Assembly (NCBI GenBank): GCA_030765455.1 | Contig: JAVCCM010000156.1 | Coordinates: 20,191 to 84,190 of the forward strand | Length of the DNA: 64,000 nt | Source: Candidatus Electryonea clarkiae | GTDB taxonomy: Bacteria; Electryoneota; Electryoneia; Electryoneales; Electryoneaceae | Direction of reading: 5' to 3' | Shown: positions 1-9,600 of the stretch, one piece after another | Position numbering within the stretch: position 1 is the first letter of the stretch | How the letters are laid out: every line of letters starts with the position of its first letter | Made by a program: the position numbers and the translations under genes | Notes under the pieces: generated by a model | Told to the model about the DNA's origin: nothing | The model's input: the letters and a program-made list of their open reading frames with translations, nothing else | Databases searched by the model: none

Positions 1-1041
1 CGTAAAACATCAAAAACTGAGCATCGTTCGGGACCATGGAGGATCACATTTGATACTAATCCTGATACTTGTAATCTGCATTGTATCATGTGTGAACAGC
101 ATTCAACATATCGGAAACACAATTTTAATCAAATAAACAGACACCGAATCATGCCATTTGATATGATTGAACGTGTGGTAAAAGAAACTGTGCCAAACGG
201 TTTACGGGAAATTATTCCTTCTACAATGGGTGAACCTTTATTATACCCTGACATAGAAAGGATCATTGAATTATGTCGTGAGTATAACCTGAAATTGAAC
301 CTCACAACGAACGGGACATTCCCGAAACACAGCGCTGCAACCTGGGCTGAAGAAATTATTCCTATTAGCTCAGATGTGAAAATATCAATGAATGGGGCTT
401 CACGGAAAACACAGGAAGCCATCATGGAGGGATCAAATCTGGAAAATACTCTCAACAATATTCAAACATTTTGTAGTATTCGTGATGAGCTCAAAATTAA
501 TGGCACTAACGGTTGCAGAGTCACACTCCAACTCACTTTTCTTGAGAGAAACATGCATGAAATTACAGATCTCGTGAAAATGGCTATTGATATGGGAGTT
601 GATCGTGTTAAAGGTCATCACGTCTGGACTCATTACCCTGAACTTGAACAACAATCGCTCAGAAGAAGTCCCGAAGTTATTAAGAAGTGGAATGATGTAG
701 TAAGGGAGAGTGCTAGGATTGTCAAATCAAAGTTCCTACCCAATGGAAAACGTCTGATTCTTGATAATTTTAATACTTTGGAAAAATCAGCAACAGATGA
801 TATTCATCAAGGAGGACGTTGTCCATTTCTCGGACACGAAGCCTGGATCAATACAGAAGGGAGATTTGATCCATGTTGCGCACCAGATGACTTGCGCCGT
901 GGATTGGGAAGTTTCGGAAATATATGCAATGAAAGTTTCATGGATATCTGGCGAAGTGAAGCATATAAGAATCTTATCAGAACTTATCCGACCAGATCAT
1001 TGTGTATTTCATGCAATTTGCGTAAACCGGCGGAGGAATAA
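1..1041 (+). CDS. Radical SAM/SPASM domain protein (5' end outside window)
   Basis: The reading frame is open from base 1, so the gene begins upstream of the window. The cluster-binding motif CNLHCIMC (CX3CX2C) is encoded at 70-93, so this protein binds the radical-SAM [4Fe-4S] cluster; starting at the ATG at 88 would cut this motif in half and cannot be right. The C-terminal part (about 817-1030) has a SPASM-type Cys set: CPFLGHEAW, then FDPCCAPDD, then NICNESFMDIW and finally CISCNLRK, expected to bind auxiliary Fe-S clusters. SPASM enzymes usually modify peptides or proteins, or mature other enzymes. The stop codon overlaps the start of the following methyltransferase (TAATG), with GGAGG just upstream, so the two are translationally coupled and probably act on the same substrate. 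The substrate is unknown and no precursor peptide gene is visible. Confidence 0.88.
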   Translation, partial: RKTSKTEHRSGPWRITFDTNPDTCNLHCIMCEQHSTYRKHNFNQINRHRIMPFDMIERVVKETVPNGLREIIPSTMGEPLLYPDIERIIELCREYNLKLNLTTNGTFPKHSAATWAEEIIPISSDVKISMNGASRKTQEAIMEGSNLENTLNNIQTFCSIRDELKINGTNGCRVTLQLTFLERNMHEITDLVKMAIDMGVDRVKGHHVWTHYPELEQQSLRRSPEVIKKWNDVVRESARIVKSKFLPNGKRLILDNFNTLEKSATDDIHQGGRCPFLGHEAWINTEGRFDPCCAPDDLRRGLGSFGNICNESFMDIWRSEAYKNLIRTYPTRSLCISCNLRKPAEE

Positions 1042-2699
1042 TGATTGACTGGAGAAATACGTGTATAGCAGAAGATTATTCTTATCATCTGTACCAGGGA
1101 AAAGAATTTTACAAGTACAGATTTGATCATGTCCTGAAATATCATCCACCCGGATTTGCTGCTGTCAGTCGTGACGGGATGGCATGGCATATTGATGCTA
1201 CAGGTAAGGCAGCATACAGTAGCCGGTATCTAAGGACGTTCGGCTTCTATGATGAACGCGCGGCTGTAGCGGATCAACAAGGCTGGACACATATCATCAC
1301 GGATGGAAACACCCTTTATACTCAAAGATACTGCTGGTGTGGGAATTTTCAGGAGGGACTATGCACAGTAAGAGATGAGGAGGGCAACTATTTTCATATT
1401 GATCATACAGGAAAAGAAAAATACTCAAAAAGATGGAGATATACAGGGGATTTTCGAGATGGAATAGCAGTTGTTCAGAGTATCGAAGGGCTGTCATCTC
1501 ATATAGTTAAAGAGGGAAGCTTGCTGCATGGTCGCTGGTATCAGGACTTGGATGTCTATCATAAAGGAATTGCAAAAGCAAAAGACATCGATGGCTGGGT
1601 GCATATTGATAAATCTGGCAAACCGCTATATCAAAGAAGATTCTATATGATTGAACACTTCTATAATGGTCAAGCACGTGTTGAGAATTTTAATGGAAGC
1701 CTTGAGATAGTTGCTGAAGATGGAAATACCATAAAATCACTACGTCCTGCCACTAAAAGTGCGTTTTCTGAACTTTCCTGGGATATGGTTGGCTTCTGGA
1801 AGACCGAGACCATTGCGGCAGCAGTAAAATCGTGTATTGCAGAAGCATTGCCAGGAACAGATACGACCGTGTCGAAGTTGTGCAGAATGCCCATACACAA
1901 CACTCAAAAACTTTTGAGAGCATTAGGTGAACTTGGGATTGTGGACTGTATGAGCACAGGTGAATGGCAATTGACAGAGAAAGGGCAGTTCCTAAAAAGG
2001 GATCACCAGTTGACACTTGCTGAAGCTGCCTTGGAATATGCAGGAGCATTGCAGACGCCATGGAAAGATCTTCATCATGTTTTGATAAACAACGATAATT
2101 CTTCAGGGGAAATCTTTAAAGAAATAGCTAATGACTCGACAAGAAAATATACACATCATAGAATGCTCCGCAGTTATGCTGAACATGACTACAGAAAATT
2201 AATCCCGCTATTACCGATCAAGCCCGGAGACAGTGTTCTTGACGCAGGTGGCGGTGACGGTGTTTTTGCTGAGATGATCCTTGGGTATTACAGAGATGTT
2301 AATGTTCATGTTCATGTTCTTGATCTTCCAGGAATTATAGAGATGATGCCTAAAAATATTACAAGTACGGGATGTGATCTTTTCCAGAAATGGCCGGCTC
2401 AGGGAGATGTTGTAATACTTGCTCGAGTACTCCATGATTGGAATGATGAAAAAGCTTTGCAAATCCTGAGGAACGCTCATCATGCTCTCAATTTTGAAGG
2501 AAGACTTATCCTCCTTGAAATGTTACTGCATGAAGAAAATTATTATGGCAGCCTATGCAATCTGCACCTCTACGCTGTAACAGGTGGCAAAGAACGCTCA
2601 GAGGGACAGTATAAAGAGTTACTTAGACAAGCAGGATTTTCGTCAATTATTATAATGGAGCAAAATGTCCCCGCATTAATTATTGGAGACAAGATATGA
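1041..2699 (+). CDS. O-methyltransferase with N-terminal WG-like repeats
   Basis: A 552-residue two-part protein. Residues about 30-235 form roughly five WG-type repeats (GFAAV...GMAWHID, GLCTV...GNYFHID, GIAKA...GWVHID and similar), a beta-rich module usually involved in protein contacts. Residues about 245-330 look like the winged-helix/dimerisation domain of plant-type O-methyltransferases. Residues 395-545 are a class I SAM methyltransferase of the Methyltransf_2 type: motif I VLDAGGGDG at 399-407 and RVLHDWNDE at 462-470, where His465 matches the catalytic base of that family. It follows the radical SAM gene with a one-base overlap and a GGAGG ribosome site at 1032-1036. The pairing suggests a tailoring pathway for a peptide or small molecule. 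The fold calls are secure; the acceptor substrate and the role of the WG repeats are not known. Confidence 0.85.
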   Translation: MIDWRNTCIAEDYSYHLYQGKEFYKYRFDHVLKYHPPGFAAVSRDGMAWHIDATGKAAYSSRYLRTFGFYDERAAVADQQGWTHIITDGNTLYTQRYCWCGNFQEGLCTVRDEEGNYFHIDHTGKEKYSKRWRYTGDFRDGIAVVQSIEGLSSHIVKEGSLLHGRWYQDLDVYHKGIAKAKDIDGWVHIDKSGKPLYQRRFYMIEHFYNGQARVENFNGSLEIVAEDGNTIKSLRPATKSAFSELSWDMVGFWKTETIAAAVKSCIAEALPGTDTTVSKLCRMPIHNTQKLLRALGELGIVDCMSTGEWQLTEKGQFLKRDHQLTLAEAALEYAGALQTPWKDLHHVLINNDNSSGEIFKEIANDSTRKYTHHRMLRSYAEHDYRKLIPLLPIKPGDSVLDAGGGDGVFAEMILGYYRDVNVHVHVLDLPGIIEMMPKNITSTGCDLFQKWPAQGDVVILARVLHDWNDEKALQILRNAHHALNFEGRLILLEMLLHEENYYGSLCNLHLYAVTGGKERSEGQYKELLRQAGFSSIIIMEQNVPALIIGDKI

Positions 2700-3191
2700 A
2701 TTAGAATATTGAACGAGAAATCGGGGACAATATATCTATTTCTCTCTGTATTTCCTTCAAATAATACCTGCATCCTATGATCACCGAGTGAGTTATATGA
2801 TGCTGCATTTTTGAAACTCCGTTTCGTGTTATTCTTGCCATAGTTAAAAATATATCAGATAATTCCTGATTTCAAGATATTGATATATTATCCTCAGAAT
2901 TATTACAACAGTAAAAGGATCAGTCAGTTGTCGAAAAGTAGTTCACTTTCGTTGAAAGTGAATCAAACTTGGATTGAGTAGTAGATGTTACCTGTTTGAA
3001 ACACGACTCAATAATTTGCAGAAAAAGAGAATTTACTTACTAAAAAGATGATTTGCCTTCAGAAAAAGACGATTCACTTTCGCCGAAAGTGAACTACTCT
3101 TCAGATTAAGTCCATTTTACTCAGTGTTATACGCTATTGCTTTGGGGGAATCTGGGGACAACATATTGTTTAAGGTGAGCTTGTCTTATCA
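2700..3191. other. Intergenic, repeat-bearing, no gene seen
   Basis: No convincing coding frame lies between the methyltransferase and the HicB-like gene. The stretch is AT-rich and holds the paired hairpins described separately at 2938-3097, plus three degenerate repeats of an AGAAAAAGANGATT-like word between them (about 3018-3074). No RiPP precursor-like small ORF with a ribosome site was found. Confidence 0.5.
2938..3097. repeat. Two inverted copies of a palindromic hairpin
   Basis: The hairpin TTCACTTTC-gtt-GAAAGTGAA at 2942-2962 has a second copy, TTCACTTTC-gcc-GAAAGTGAA, at 3073-3093. The flanks show that the second copy is inverted relative to the first: GTAGTTCAC leads the first and GTGAACTAC ends the second. 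The whole thus forms a ~160-bp nested inverted repeat, resembling a small MITE or BIME-like element. Function unknown. Confidence 0.7.
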
Positions 3192-3422
3192 TCAGATTGC
3201 AATTGTTTCACGAATTGCATCATCAGGTAAACCGCGGACAGCATCCTCGCGTCTGTCTTTGAGTATCAGGGAAATAGCTGCTTTAAGGCTCTTTTTACAT
3301 TCCTCAATATTTCTTCCCTGTCCATTAGCGCCCGGCATCTCGGGACGATATGCAATATACCACTTGCCGTCTTGTTCGATAATTGCAGTGAATTCGTTTT
3401 GCATTATCATTACAGGAAACAT
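3192..3422 (-). CDS. HicB-like antitoxin-family protein (orphan)
   Basis: A 76-residue protein with the HicB-like signature: FTAIIEQDGKWYIAY followed by RPEMPGANGQGRNIEEC and a helix KKSLKAAISLILKDRRED. HicB proteins with this short form carry only the degenerate RNase-H-like fold and normally neutralise the mRNA interferase HicA. No HicA-like gene (short, with a SHxxF/H box) is found on either side, so this copy is unpaired here. The start could be the ATG at 3422 or the internal ATG at 3404, which sits directly before QNEFTAII and matches usual HicB starts better. It may be a transcriptional regulator or a remnant of a toxin-antitoxin pair. Confidence 0.72.
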   Translation of the reverse strand: MFPVMIMQNEFTAIIEQDGKWYIAYRPEMPGANGQGRNIEECKKSLKAAISLILKDRREDAVRGLPDDAIRETIAI

Positions 3423-3460
3423 AATTTTAACGATCTCAGGTCAAATGAACCAAAAAGAAA

Positions 3461-3534
3461 AACCACAAAGTACTCGAAGAATTCGCAAAGAGCGTGAAGA
3501 GGACCTTTGCGACTACTTTGTGTTCTCTGCGGTT
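3461..3534. repeat. Inverted repeat, ~30-bp arms
   Basis: The left arm 3461-3490 begins AACCACAAAGTACTC and the right arm 3505-3534 reads CTTTGCGACTACTTTGTG onward to GCGGTT. The arms are imperfect reverse complements with a 14-bp loop. The wording (accacaaag...ctttgtg...gcggtt) is of a kind commonly scattered between genes in environmental bacteria. It lies between the convergent ends of no genes: both neighbours are on the minus strand, so it is transcribed between mutase and HicB. Confidence 0.6.
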
Positions 3535-3558
3535 AATGGTTTCAATCTGGTTGATCTT

Positions 3559-5223
3559 TCAAATAGATTTATACGTTCCCCATACCTCCTCCAACGCCAT
3601 GCAAATCTCGCCTAATGTCATATACCCTTCAACCGCATCAAGGATTACAGGCATAAGATTTTTTTCTCCCCTGGCGGTTTCTTTTATATTGTCCAACGTT
3701 CTTTGAACGAAATCTGCCTGCCGCCTGGTCCTTTTTACTTCCTGAACACGGGCGATTTGTTGTTTCTCTTCTTCGGGATCGACTTTTAACAGGTCTTCAT
3801 GATGAGATGATTCTTCAATAAACTTATTGACTCCAACGATTACTTTATTACCATTCTCAATTTCCATTTCGTACCTGTAAGCTGCCCTGGCAATCTCGGT
3901 CTGGAAATACTGGTTCTCAATTGCTGCTACCGAACCGCCCATATCCTGAACTGTTTCCATAATTTCGAGGGCTTTACCTTCGATTTCGTCTGTTAGTTTC
4001 TCTACATAATAACTTCCGGCAAGAGGATCGATGGTTTCGGTAACTCCTGCTTCATAGGCAATAACCTGTTGAGTACGGAGGGCAAGTTTTACCGAGGCTT
4101 CCGTGGGCAGTGCAAGCGCTTCATCACGGCTGTTCGTATGAAGACTCTGTGTTCCACCTAACACTGCAGCAAGAGCTTCTATGGTTGTACGAACTACGTT
4201 GTTATCTATCTGTTGCGCGGTAAGTGTACTGCCGGCAGTCTGTGTATGAAACCGCAGCTTGGTTGAGAGAGGATTCTTTGCCTTAAATGTTTCCTTCATC
4301 ATCCTGGCATAAATGCGGCGGGCTGCACGGAATTTCGCGGCTTCCTCAAATAAATTGGAATGAGAATTGAAGAAGAATGCCAGCCTCGGAGCGAAACTGT
4401 CTATTTCCAATCCGGCTGACAATGCAGCTTCGATATATGCGCGGGCATTTGCAAGGGTGAAGGCGATTTCCTGTTCAGCAGTTGATCCGGCTTCACGGAT
4501 ATGATAGCCGCTGATTGAAATTGTATTAAAACTTGGTGTGTTTTCCTGGCACCAGGCAAAGATATCCGTTATCAATCGCATTGATGGTTTTGGGGGAAAA
4601 CGGTAGGTGCCGCGAGCTATATATTCTTTTAAAATATCATTTTGGATAGTCCCATTTATTTTATTCTTGGGGACATTCTGCTTTCCCGCCATTGCAGTGT
4701 ACATTGCCAGGAGAATTGCGGCGGTGGAGTTGATGGTCATGGAGGTAGAGATTTTATCTAATGGAATACCTTCCAAAAGAACTTCCATATCCGCCAGACT
4801 GTCAATCGCTACGCCAACCTTGCCTACTTCACCCGAAGCGAGATGATGGTCGGAATCGTAGCCGATCTGGGTAGGCAGATCGAAAGCCACCGATAATCCG
4901 GTCGTTCCTTGTGAAAGCAAATATTTATAGCGTTTATTTGAATCCTCGGCAGTGCCAAATCCGGCATATTGACGCATTGTCCAGAATTTGCCGCGGTACA
5001 TTGTCGGTTGAACCCCGCGAGTGAATGGATACATTCCCGGAAATCCTAATTGATTCATGTATTCGGAATGTTCTAAATCACCCTCGGGAGAATAAACACG
5101 TTCGATCTCATATTCTCCATCCGTGGTAAACACTTTTTTTCTTTCGGGTCTTTTTGCTAACGTTTTGGAAAGAATATCAGCTTCCCACTTGTTTTTGCCC
5201 TGCTTAAGAGAATCATTCGCCAT
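3559..5223 (-). CDS. Methylmalonyl-CoA mutase, catalytic (alpha-type) subunit
   Basis: A 554-residue acyl-CoA mutase large subunit, the TIM-barrel substrate-binding half. It catalyses the adenosylcobalamin-dependent interconversion of methylmalonyl-CoA and succinyl-CoA in propionate metabolism. Residues that select methylmalonyl-CoA over isobutyryl-CoA are present: Tyr76 in [10 protein letters not shown] and Arg216 in KPSMRLITD, with the catalytic His241 in [12 protein letters not shown]. The hallmark [11 protein letters not shown] and [11 protein letters not shown] stretches are also seen. The C-terminal cobalamin-binding domain (DxHxxG) is absent; the protein stops after the linker, so the B12 subunit must be a separate gene, not found in this window. 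The ATG at 5223 has GGAG seven bases upstream. Single gene, with long intergenic DNA upstream. Confidence 0.93.
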   Translation of the reverse strand: MANDSLKQGKNKWEADILSKTLAKRPERKKVFTTDGEYEIERVYSPEGDLEHSEYMNQLGFPGMYPFTRGVQPTMYRGKFWTMRQYAGFGTAEDSNKRYKYLLSQGTTGLSVAFDLPTQIGYDSDHHLASGEVGKVGVAIDSLADMEVLLEGIPLDKISTSMTINSTAAILLAMYTAMAGKQNVPKNKINGTIQNDILKEYIARGTYRFPPKPSMRLITDIFAWCQENTPSFNTISISGYHIREAGSTAEQEIAFTLANARAYIEAALSAGLEIDSFAPRLAFFFNSHSNLFEEAAKFRAARRIYARMMKETFKAKNPLSTKLRFHTQTAGSTLTAQQIDNNVVRTTIEALAAVLGGTQSLHTNSRDEALALPTEASVKLALRTQQVIAYEAGVTETIDPLAGSYYVEKLTDEIEGKALEIMETVQDMGGSVAAIENQYFQTEIARAAYRYEMEIENGNKVIVGVNKFIEESSHHEDLLKVDPEEEKQQIARVQEVKRTRRQADFVQRTLDNIKETARGEKNLMPVILDAVEGYMTLGEICMALEEVWGTYKSI

Positions 5224-5731
5224 TTTTCAAACTCCGGTTTAGAGATAATTTGCAATTCTTATCGAAAAAAATTAAATCTTCCAAACAATAAAATCTATTC
5301 GTTATTCCATTGATTCATCTGGCTCAATGGGTTGTCATTCTCGGGCTTGACCCGTGAATCCACCATTAGCATTGAATCTGAGCATAGATTCCCGGGTCAA
5401 GCCCGAGAATGACAAAATACCACAAAGCAAGTGAACTGATCTACTGTTCAATATCAACAAAATGGATATGCTTTCTATTGTATGGCATCTGGGTTTAAGA
5501 TATATAATATTATTATTGATTGTACCTACTCAGTAATATAATATTAATAATTTTACTGATGACATTTTCAGAATAATTCATGTAAATTGAAGTATCGAGA
5601 GATACTTCTTGAAGATAATGAATATTGTCGTTTTTCATTCGCAGATAGTCAGTAAACCAACAGGCTGAAAGCTAATTAATCTCGAAAGCTTACGATACTG
5701 TTTACATTGAAGGAGGATAGAGGCGAATTTC
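5224..5731. other. Intergenic region between divergent genes
   Basis: Carries the promoters of the divergent mutase and HAD genes, and one copy of the dispersed palindromic repeat (5334-5413). No ORF with a ribosome site was found. An AT-rich segment at 5500-5560 is the likeliest promoter zone, but no clear -35/-10 pair stands out. Confidence 0.5.
5334..5413. repeat. Dispersed palindromic repeat, copy A
   Basis: 27-bp arms: left 5334-5360 starts GTCATTCTCGGGCTTGACCC, and right 5387-5413 ends GGGTCAAGCCCGAGAATGAC, nearly perfect reverse complements around a 26-bp loop. Related copies lie at 21057-21133 (degenerate), 54714-54794 and 57586-57715. Copies A and C also share flanking words (GTGAACTGATC downstream, a TTGATTCA/CTGATTCA word upstream), so the mobile unit is longer than the palindrome. 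Confidence 0.8.
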
Positions 5732-6499
5732 ATGAGCACAAGGCATTACAAATTTCAAGGAAATGTTATTGAAGGAATAACCATTGATTTCTGGAACTCG
5801 ATTGCTGATGACAACAACTATGAATTAAGAACCCAGAAAAGAGCTGAAATTACACATAAATGGCTGATTTCTCATGATTATCACGTCAAAACAGAAGAAA
5901 TAGCTGCACTTTTTGATTCATTTACAACAGATTGGTATCAACAATGGCGAAAGACACAATTTACTCTTGGACCACTTGATTGTGTCGCACAAATACTCAA
6001 AGGTTTGAAAATAAAACTGCGCCCATCATTAGTTGAGGAATTAGCAACGATAATTGAAGAAGTCGTTCTCGATTTTCCGCCGAAATTGATTGACGGTGTA
6101 GTTGATGCCATCGCCAGGCTGCATGACGATTTACTGCTCGGCATAATATGCGATACGGCGATCAGTGGTCCCCACTCCATTAATGCGCTATTGAAAGATT
6201 GGGGAATATCCCGGTTTATTGATGTTCGAGCCTACTCACTGGATGTAGGTGTATCAAAACCGAATTCGGTGATATATAGAAATGCCCTGGATCAAATGGT
6301 AGTTGACCCAAACCGCGCGATACATTTCGGCGATCTGGAAGAGACTGACGTTAAAGGCGCAAAAGATTTTGGAATGTTTGCAGTACGATTTGATGGTTGC
6401 AAGGGTGACCGGGAGCGCAAAAAAAGGACGAGAGCTGACATGATTGTCGAATCGTGGGAAGAATTTATGTCTGCACTGACTGTTTCTGATCATGTGTAA
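5732..6499 (+). CDS. HAD-superfamily (HAD-IA) hydrolase
   Basis: A 255-residue haloacid-dehalogenase-like protein. Motif I is GITIDFWNSI with nucleophile Asp19; the usual second Asp is replaced by Trp21. Motif II is IICDTAISG, motif III the Lys in GVSKPNSVIY, and motif IV FGDLEETDVKGAK. An alpha-helical cap lies between motifs I and II. Motif I without the second Asp occurs in several HAD-IA subgroups (DAWGTL type) and may change the leaving-group protonation step, so phosphatase activity is uncertain. AGGAGG at 5711-5716 precedes the ATG at a somewhat long distance. The substrate cannot be predicted; the gene stands alone. Confidence 0.8.
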   Translation: MSTRHYKFQGNVIEGITIDFWNSIADDNNYELRTQKRAEITHKWLISHDYHVKTEEIAALFDSFTTDWYQQWRKTQFTLGPLDCVAQILKGLKIKLRPSLVEELATIIEEVVLDFPPKLIDGVVDAIARLHDDLLLGIICDTAISGPHSINALLKDWGISRFIDVRAYSLDVGVSKPNSVIYRNALDQMVVDPNRAIHFGDLEETDVKGAKDFGMFAVRFDGCKGDRERKKRTRADMIVESWEEFMSALTVSDHV

Positions 6500-6553
6500 T
6501 ATTAATATATTTAAAAATATAAATCTTAATAGTGGATCAACTCACTATTACAC
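6494..6553. terminator. AT-rich inverted repeat after HAD gene
   Basis: TAATAGTG (6527-6534) pairs with CACTATTA (6543-6550) across an 8-base loop, and an outer GTGTAAT/ATTACAC pair (6494-6500 and 6547-6553) extends it. There is no T-run, so it could be an operator for the following large gene rather than a terminator. Confidence 0.35.
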
Positions 6554-6627
6554 AAATTCATTGCCCAGCTTAATTGTAAAGTAGATCAGTTTTTATTGTG
6601 TTTAACCAAACACACCTCGGAGCCATC

Positions 6628-9600
6628 ATGAAAACAACTTCATGCGTTATGGTAAGTGTAATTCTGTTATTTGTAATCGTTTCCATTGCTTTTTCCCAAC
6701 CCTGGATGAAAGATTTTGATCCTGATGCAAAACCGCCGACTTTCTTTGAGATTCAGGCTTCTTTTAATGAATACTGGGAGGGACGGGCTCATCAAAAAGG
6801 GGATGGATGGAAACAGTTCAAGCGCTGGGAATGGTTTTTAGAAACGAGCGTTGATGAAAATGGAATATTAAATCCGCTTAGCCTCTGGAATGGATGGCTG
6901 GAAAAGCAACGACTTTTTCCCGGTGGTGAATTAGATGAAGCAGATTGGACATCAATGGGTCCTAATCTTACCCAAGAGTACTATGTGGGCGGGCTGGGCA
7001 GGATAAACAGCATCAGCTTTGACCCGGTAGATCCTGATATAATTTATATTGGCGCCGCATCCGGTGGGTTATGGAAGACTACAGATCACGGCGAGAACTG
7101 GATAAACATGACTGATGATCTGCCCTTGCTGGGAGTGAGTGGGCTGGTTGTAGATCCTGATGATACGGATATACTCTATCTCGCTACCGGTGACGGAGAC
7201 GGCACAAACACCTATTCCATCGGTGTCCTGAAATCTACAGACGGAGGCAGCACCTGGAATACTACCGGTCTTTCATGGGATGTGGTAAATTTCCAGTTGA
7301 TTACCAAGCTCTTAATGCATCCCGACGACTCTTCAATTCTCCTGGCAACTACACATGGTGGAGTCTATCGAACTACTGACAGCGGCGAAAACTGGGTGGA
7401 AACTCTTGATGGATCATATTTCAAAGACCTTGAGGTCGATCCTGATAACAGTGATATATGGTATGCCGCAAGGTCAAATGTCGGAATCTTCAAGTCTATT
7501 AACGGCGGGCAGAATTGGAACCGGCTGACCAACGGACTTCCCACAAACGGTATCTCCCGGATTGCATTAGCAGTTTCACCGGCAAATAGTCAAATGATAT
7601 ATGCTCTTTACGCAAATTCCAATAACAGGTTTTTCGGGCTTTATAGATCAGAAAACGGCGGCGATGAGTGGTCGCTTCAATCCAATACACCAAATATTTT
7701 TGGATACTCCAGCACCGGAGATGACAACAGCGGGCAGGCATGGTATGACCTCACATTGGCGGCAGATCCGGAGGATGAGGATATAGTTTTTGCCGGTGGA
7801 ATTAATATCTGGAAATCCACTGATGGCGGCGAGGATTGGGATATAATAACTCATTGGACTGGCGATGGCGCCGCATTTGTTCATGCCGACCAACATGCGC
7901 TGGAGTTTAACGGTGACGTTCTGTATGCAGGTCACGATGGCGGGATTAATTATTCAACGAATGGTGGTAACTCCTGGACTGACATAACGGATGGCCTGGT
8001 CATAACACAAATTTACCGTCTTGGAATTTATTCCGGAGGCGATGAAATTGCCAGGGCAATGAATGGCAACCAGGACAATGGTTCCAATTATTACTACAAC
8101 GGCAACTGGTCTTCGGAACTCGGTGGTGATGGAATGGAATGTGCCATTGATCCGGCAAATCCGAATTTCATGTATGGCGAATTTTATTACGGTCAGATGA
8201 TGAAAACTACCGACGGAGGCCGTTCATGGAATCAGTGTAATGAAGGCACTACAAATAACGAAGGAGGTTGGGTAACACCATTTGCCATTGACCCAAATCA
8301 TCCCTTTAATCTGTACAAGGCAACGACACGAATATATCGGACAACTAACCGTGCAACTCAATGGAATGACATCAGCGGTGCCTTTAATGGCAACAGAATG
8401 CGTTCACTTGCCATTGCCCCTTCAAACAGTAGTGTTATCTACACTGCGGATGCTAACGGAAATCTTTTTCGCACTACTGATGCAGGCGAGAACTGGACTG
8501 ATCTGAACTCACCCCGGGAGCCCATAACTTATCTTTCAGTAGATCCTCATAACGAAAATATTTTGTATGCAACATCCGGAGGATTTTCAGCCGGGCAAAA
8601 GGTCTATGTATCAAATAATTCAGGCGAAAACTGGGCAAATATATCGCTGGGTTTGCCAAATCTGCCAGCAAATTGTGTCCTTGTGCATCCGGGAAATTCT
8701 GATCATATCTATCTTGGAATGGAAGTTGGAATCTACTTTTCTTCAAATGGCGGATTGACATGGCAGGATTATAGTGATGGAATGCCTAATGTTAAAGTAA
8801 CAGAAATGGAATTGCATGTTCCATCCAATACCCTTGTTGCATCAACTTATGGACGGGGGATGTGGCAGTCACCTGCCGAGACAGCCGCAGAAGCTCCAAC
8901 AATCCGGCTCTATTCGCCCAATGGAGGTGAAGGCTGGAGGTTGTTAACTACTCATTTTATCACCTGGTACGATAATATTGATGGCGATGTTGTCATTGAA
9001 CTGATTCGGGATGGTGAAGTAACCAATACAATCAGCGAATCAACTGAAAGTGATGGAATGTTTAACTGGTATGTTGGTAATGATGTGCTGCCCGGATTAG
9101 GCTATGCAATAAGAATTTCGAGCCTCGATGATCCGGATGTATATGTTGAGAGCGAAGAAACATTCAATTTCATAATACAGCCACCATACCCTCAATTTCC
9201 CGACAACTATTCCCAAGTCGATTACTTACCGGTACTTTTAATGTGGGGCAGGTCGGAGGGAGCACATAGCTATCGTGTTCAATTATCAACGAGCAGTATG
9301 TTTGAAGAGAATGAAATTGTTCATGACGATACGATTGTTGGTTCAACCCTGACCCAAATAACTGAATTAGGTAACGGGGCAAGATACCATTGGCGAGTAC
9401 AGGCTCTGGATGGATATGGAGGCGCGAGCGAATGGTCAGAAGCATGGGTCTTCCTACTCGTGGTAAATGTTCCGGAGAAGGAATATATTGGGATTCCCGA
9501 ACAATACGAAATTGCTTCAATATATCCCAATCCATTCAATTCAACGAGCAAAGTCATTATCGGGCTCCCTGGAATACAGCGTTTGAAAGTGCAGGTTTTT

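Noticed and set aside
2700..3191. Possible RiPP precursor after the methyltransferase
   Set aside because: No short frame with a ribosome site and leader/core pattern was found; the region is dominated by repeats.
3124..3615. 163-codon open frame on the plus strand opposite the HicB-like gene
   Set aside because: It is antisense to HicB and the mutase 3' end, has no ribosome site and no recognisable family.
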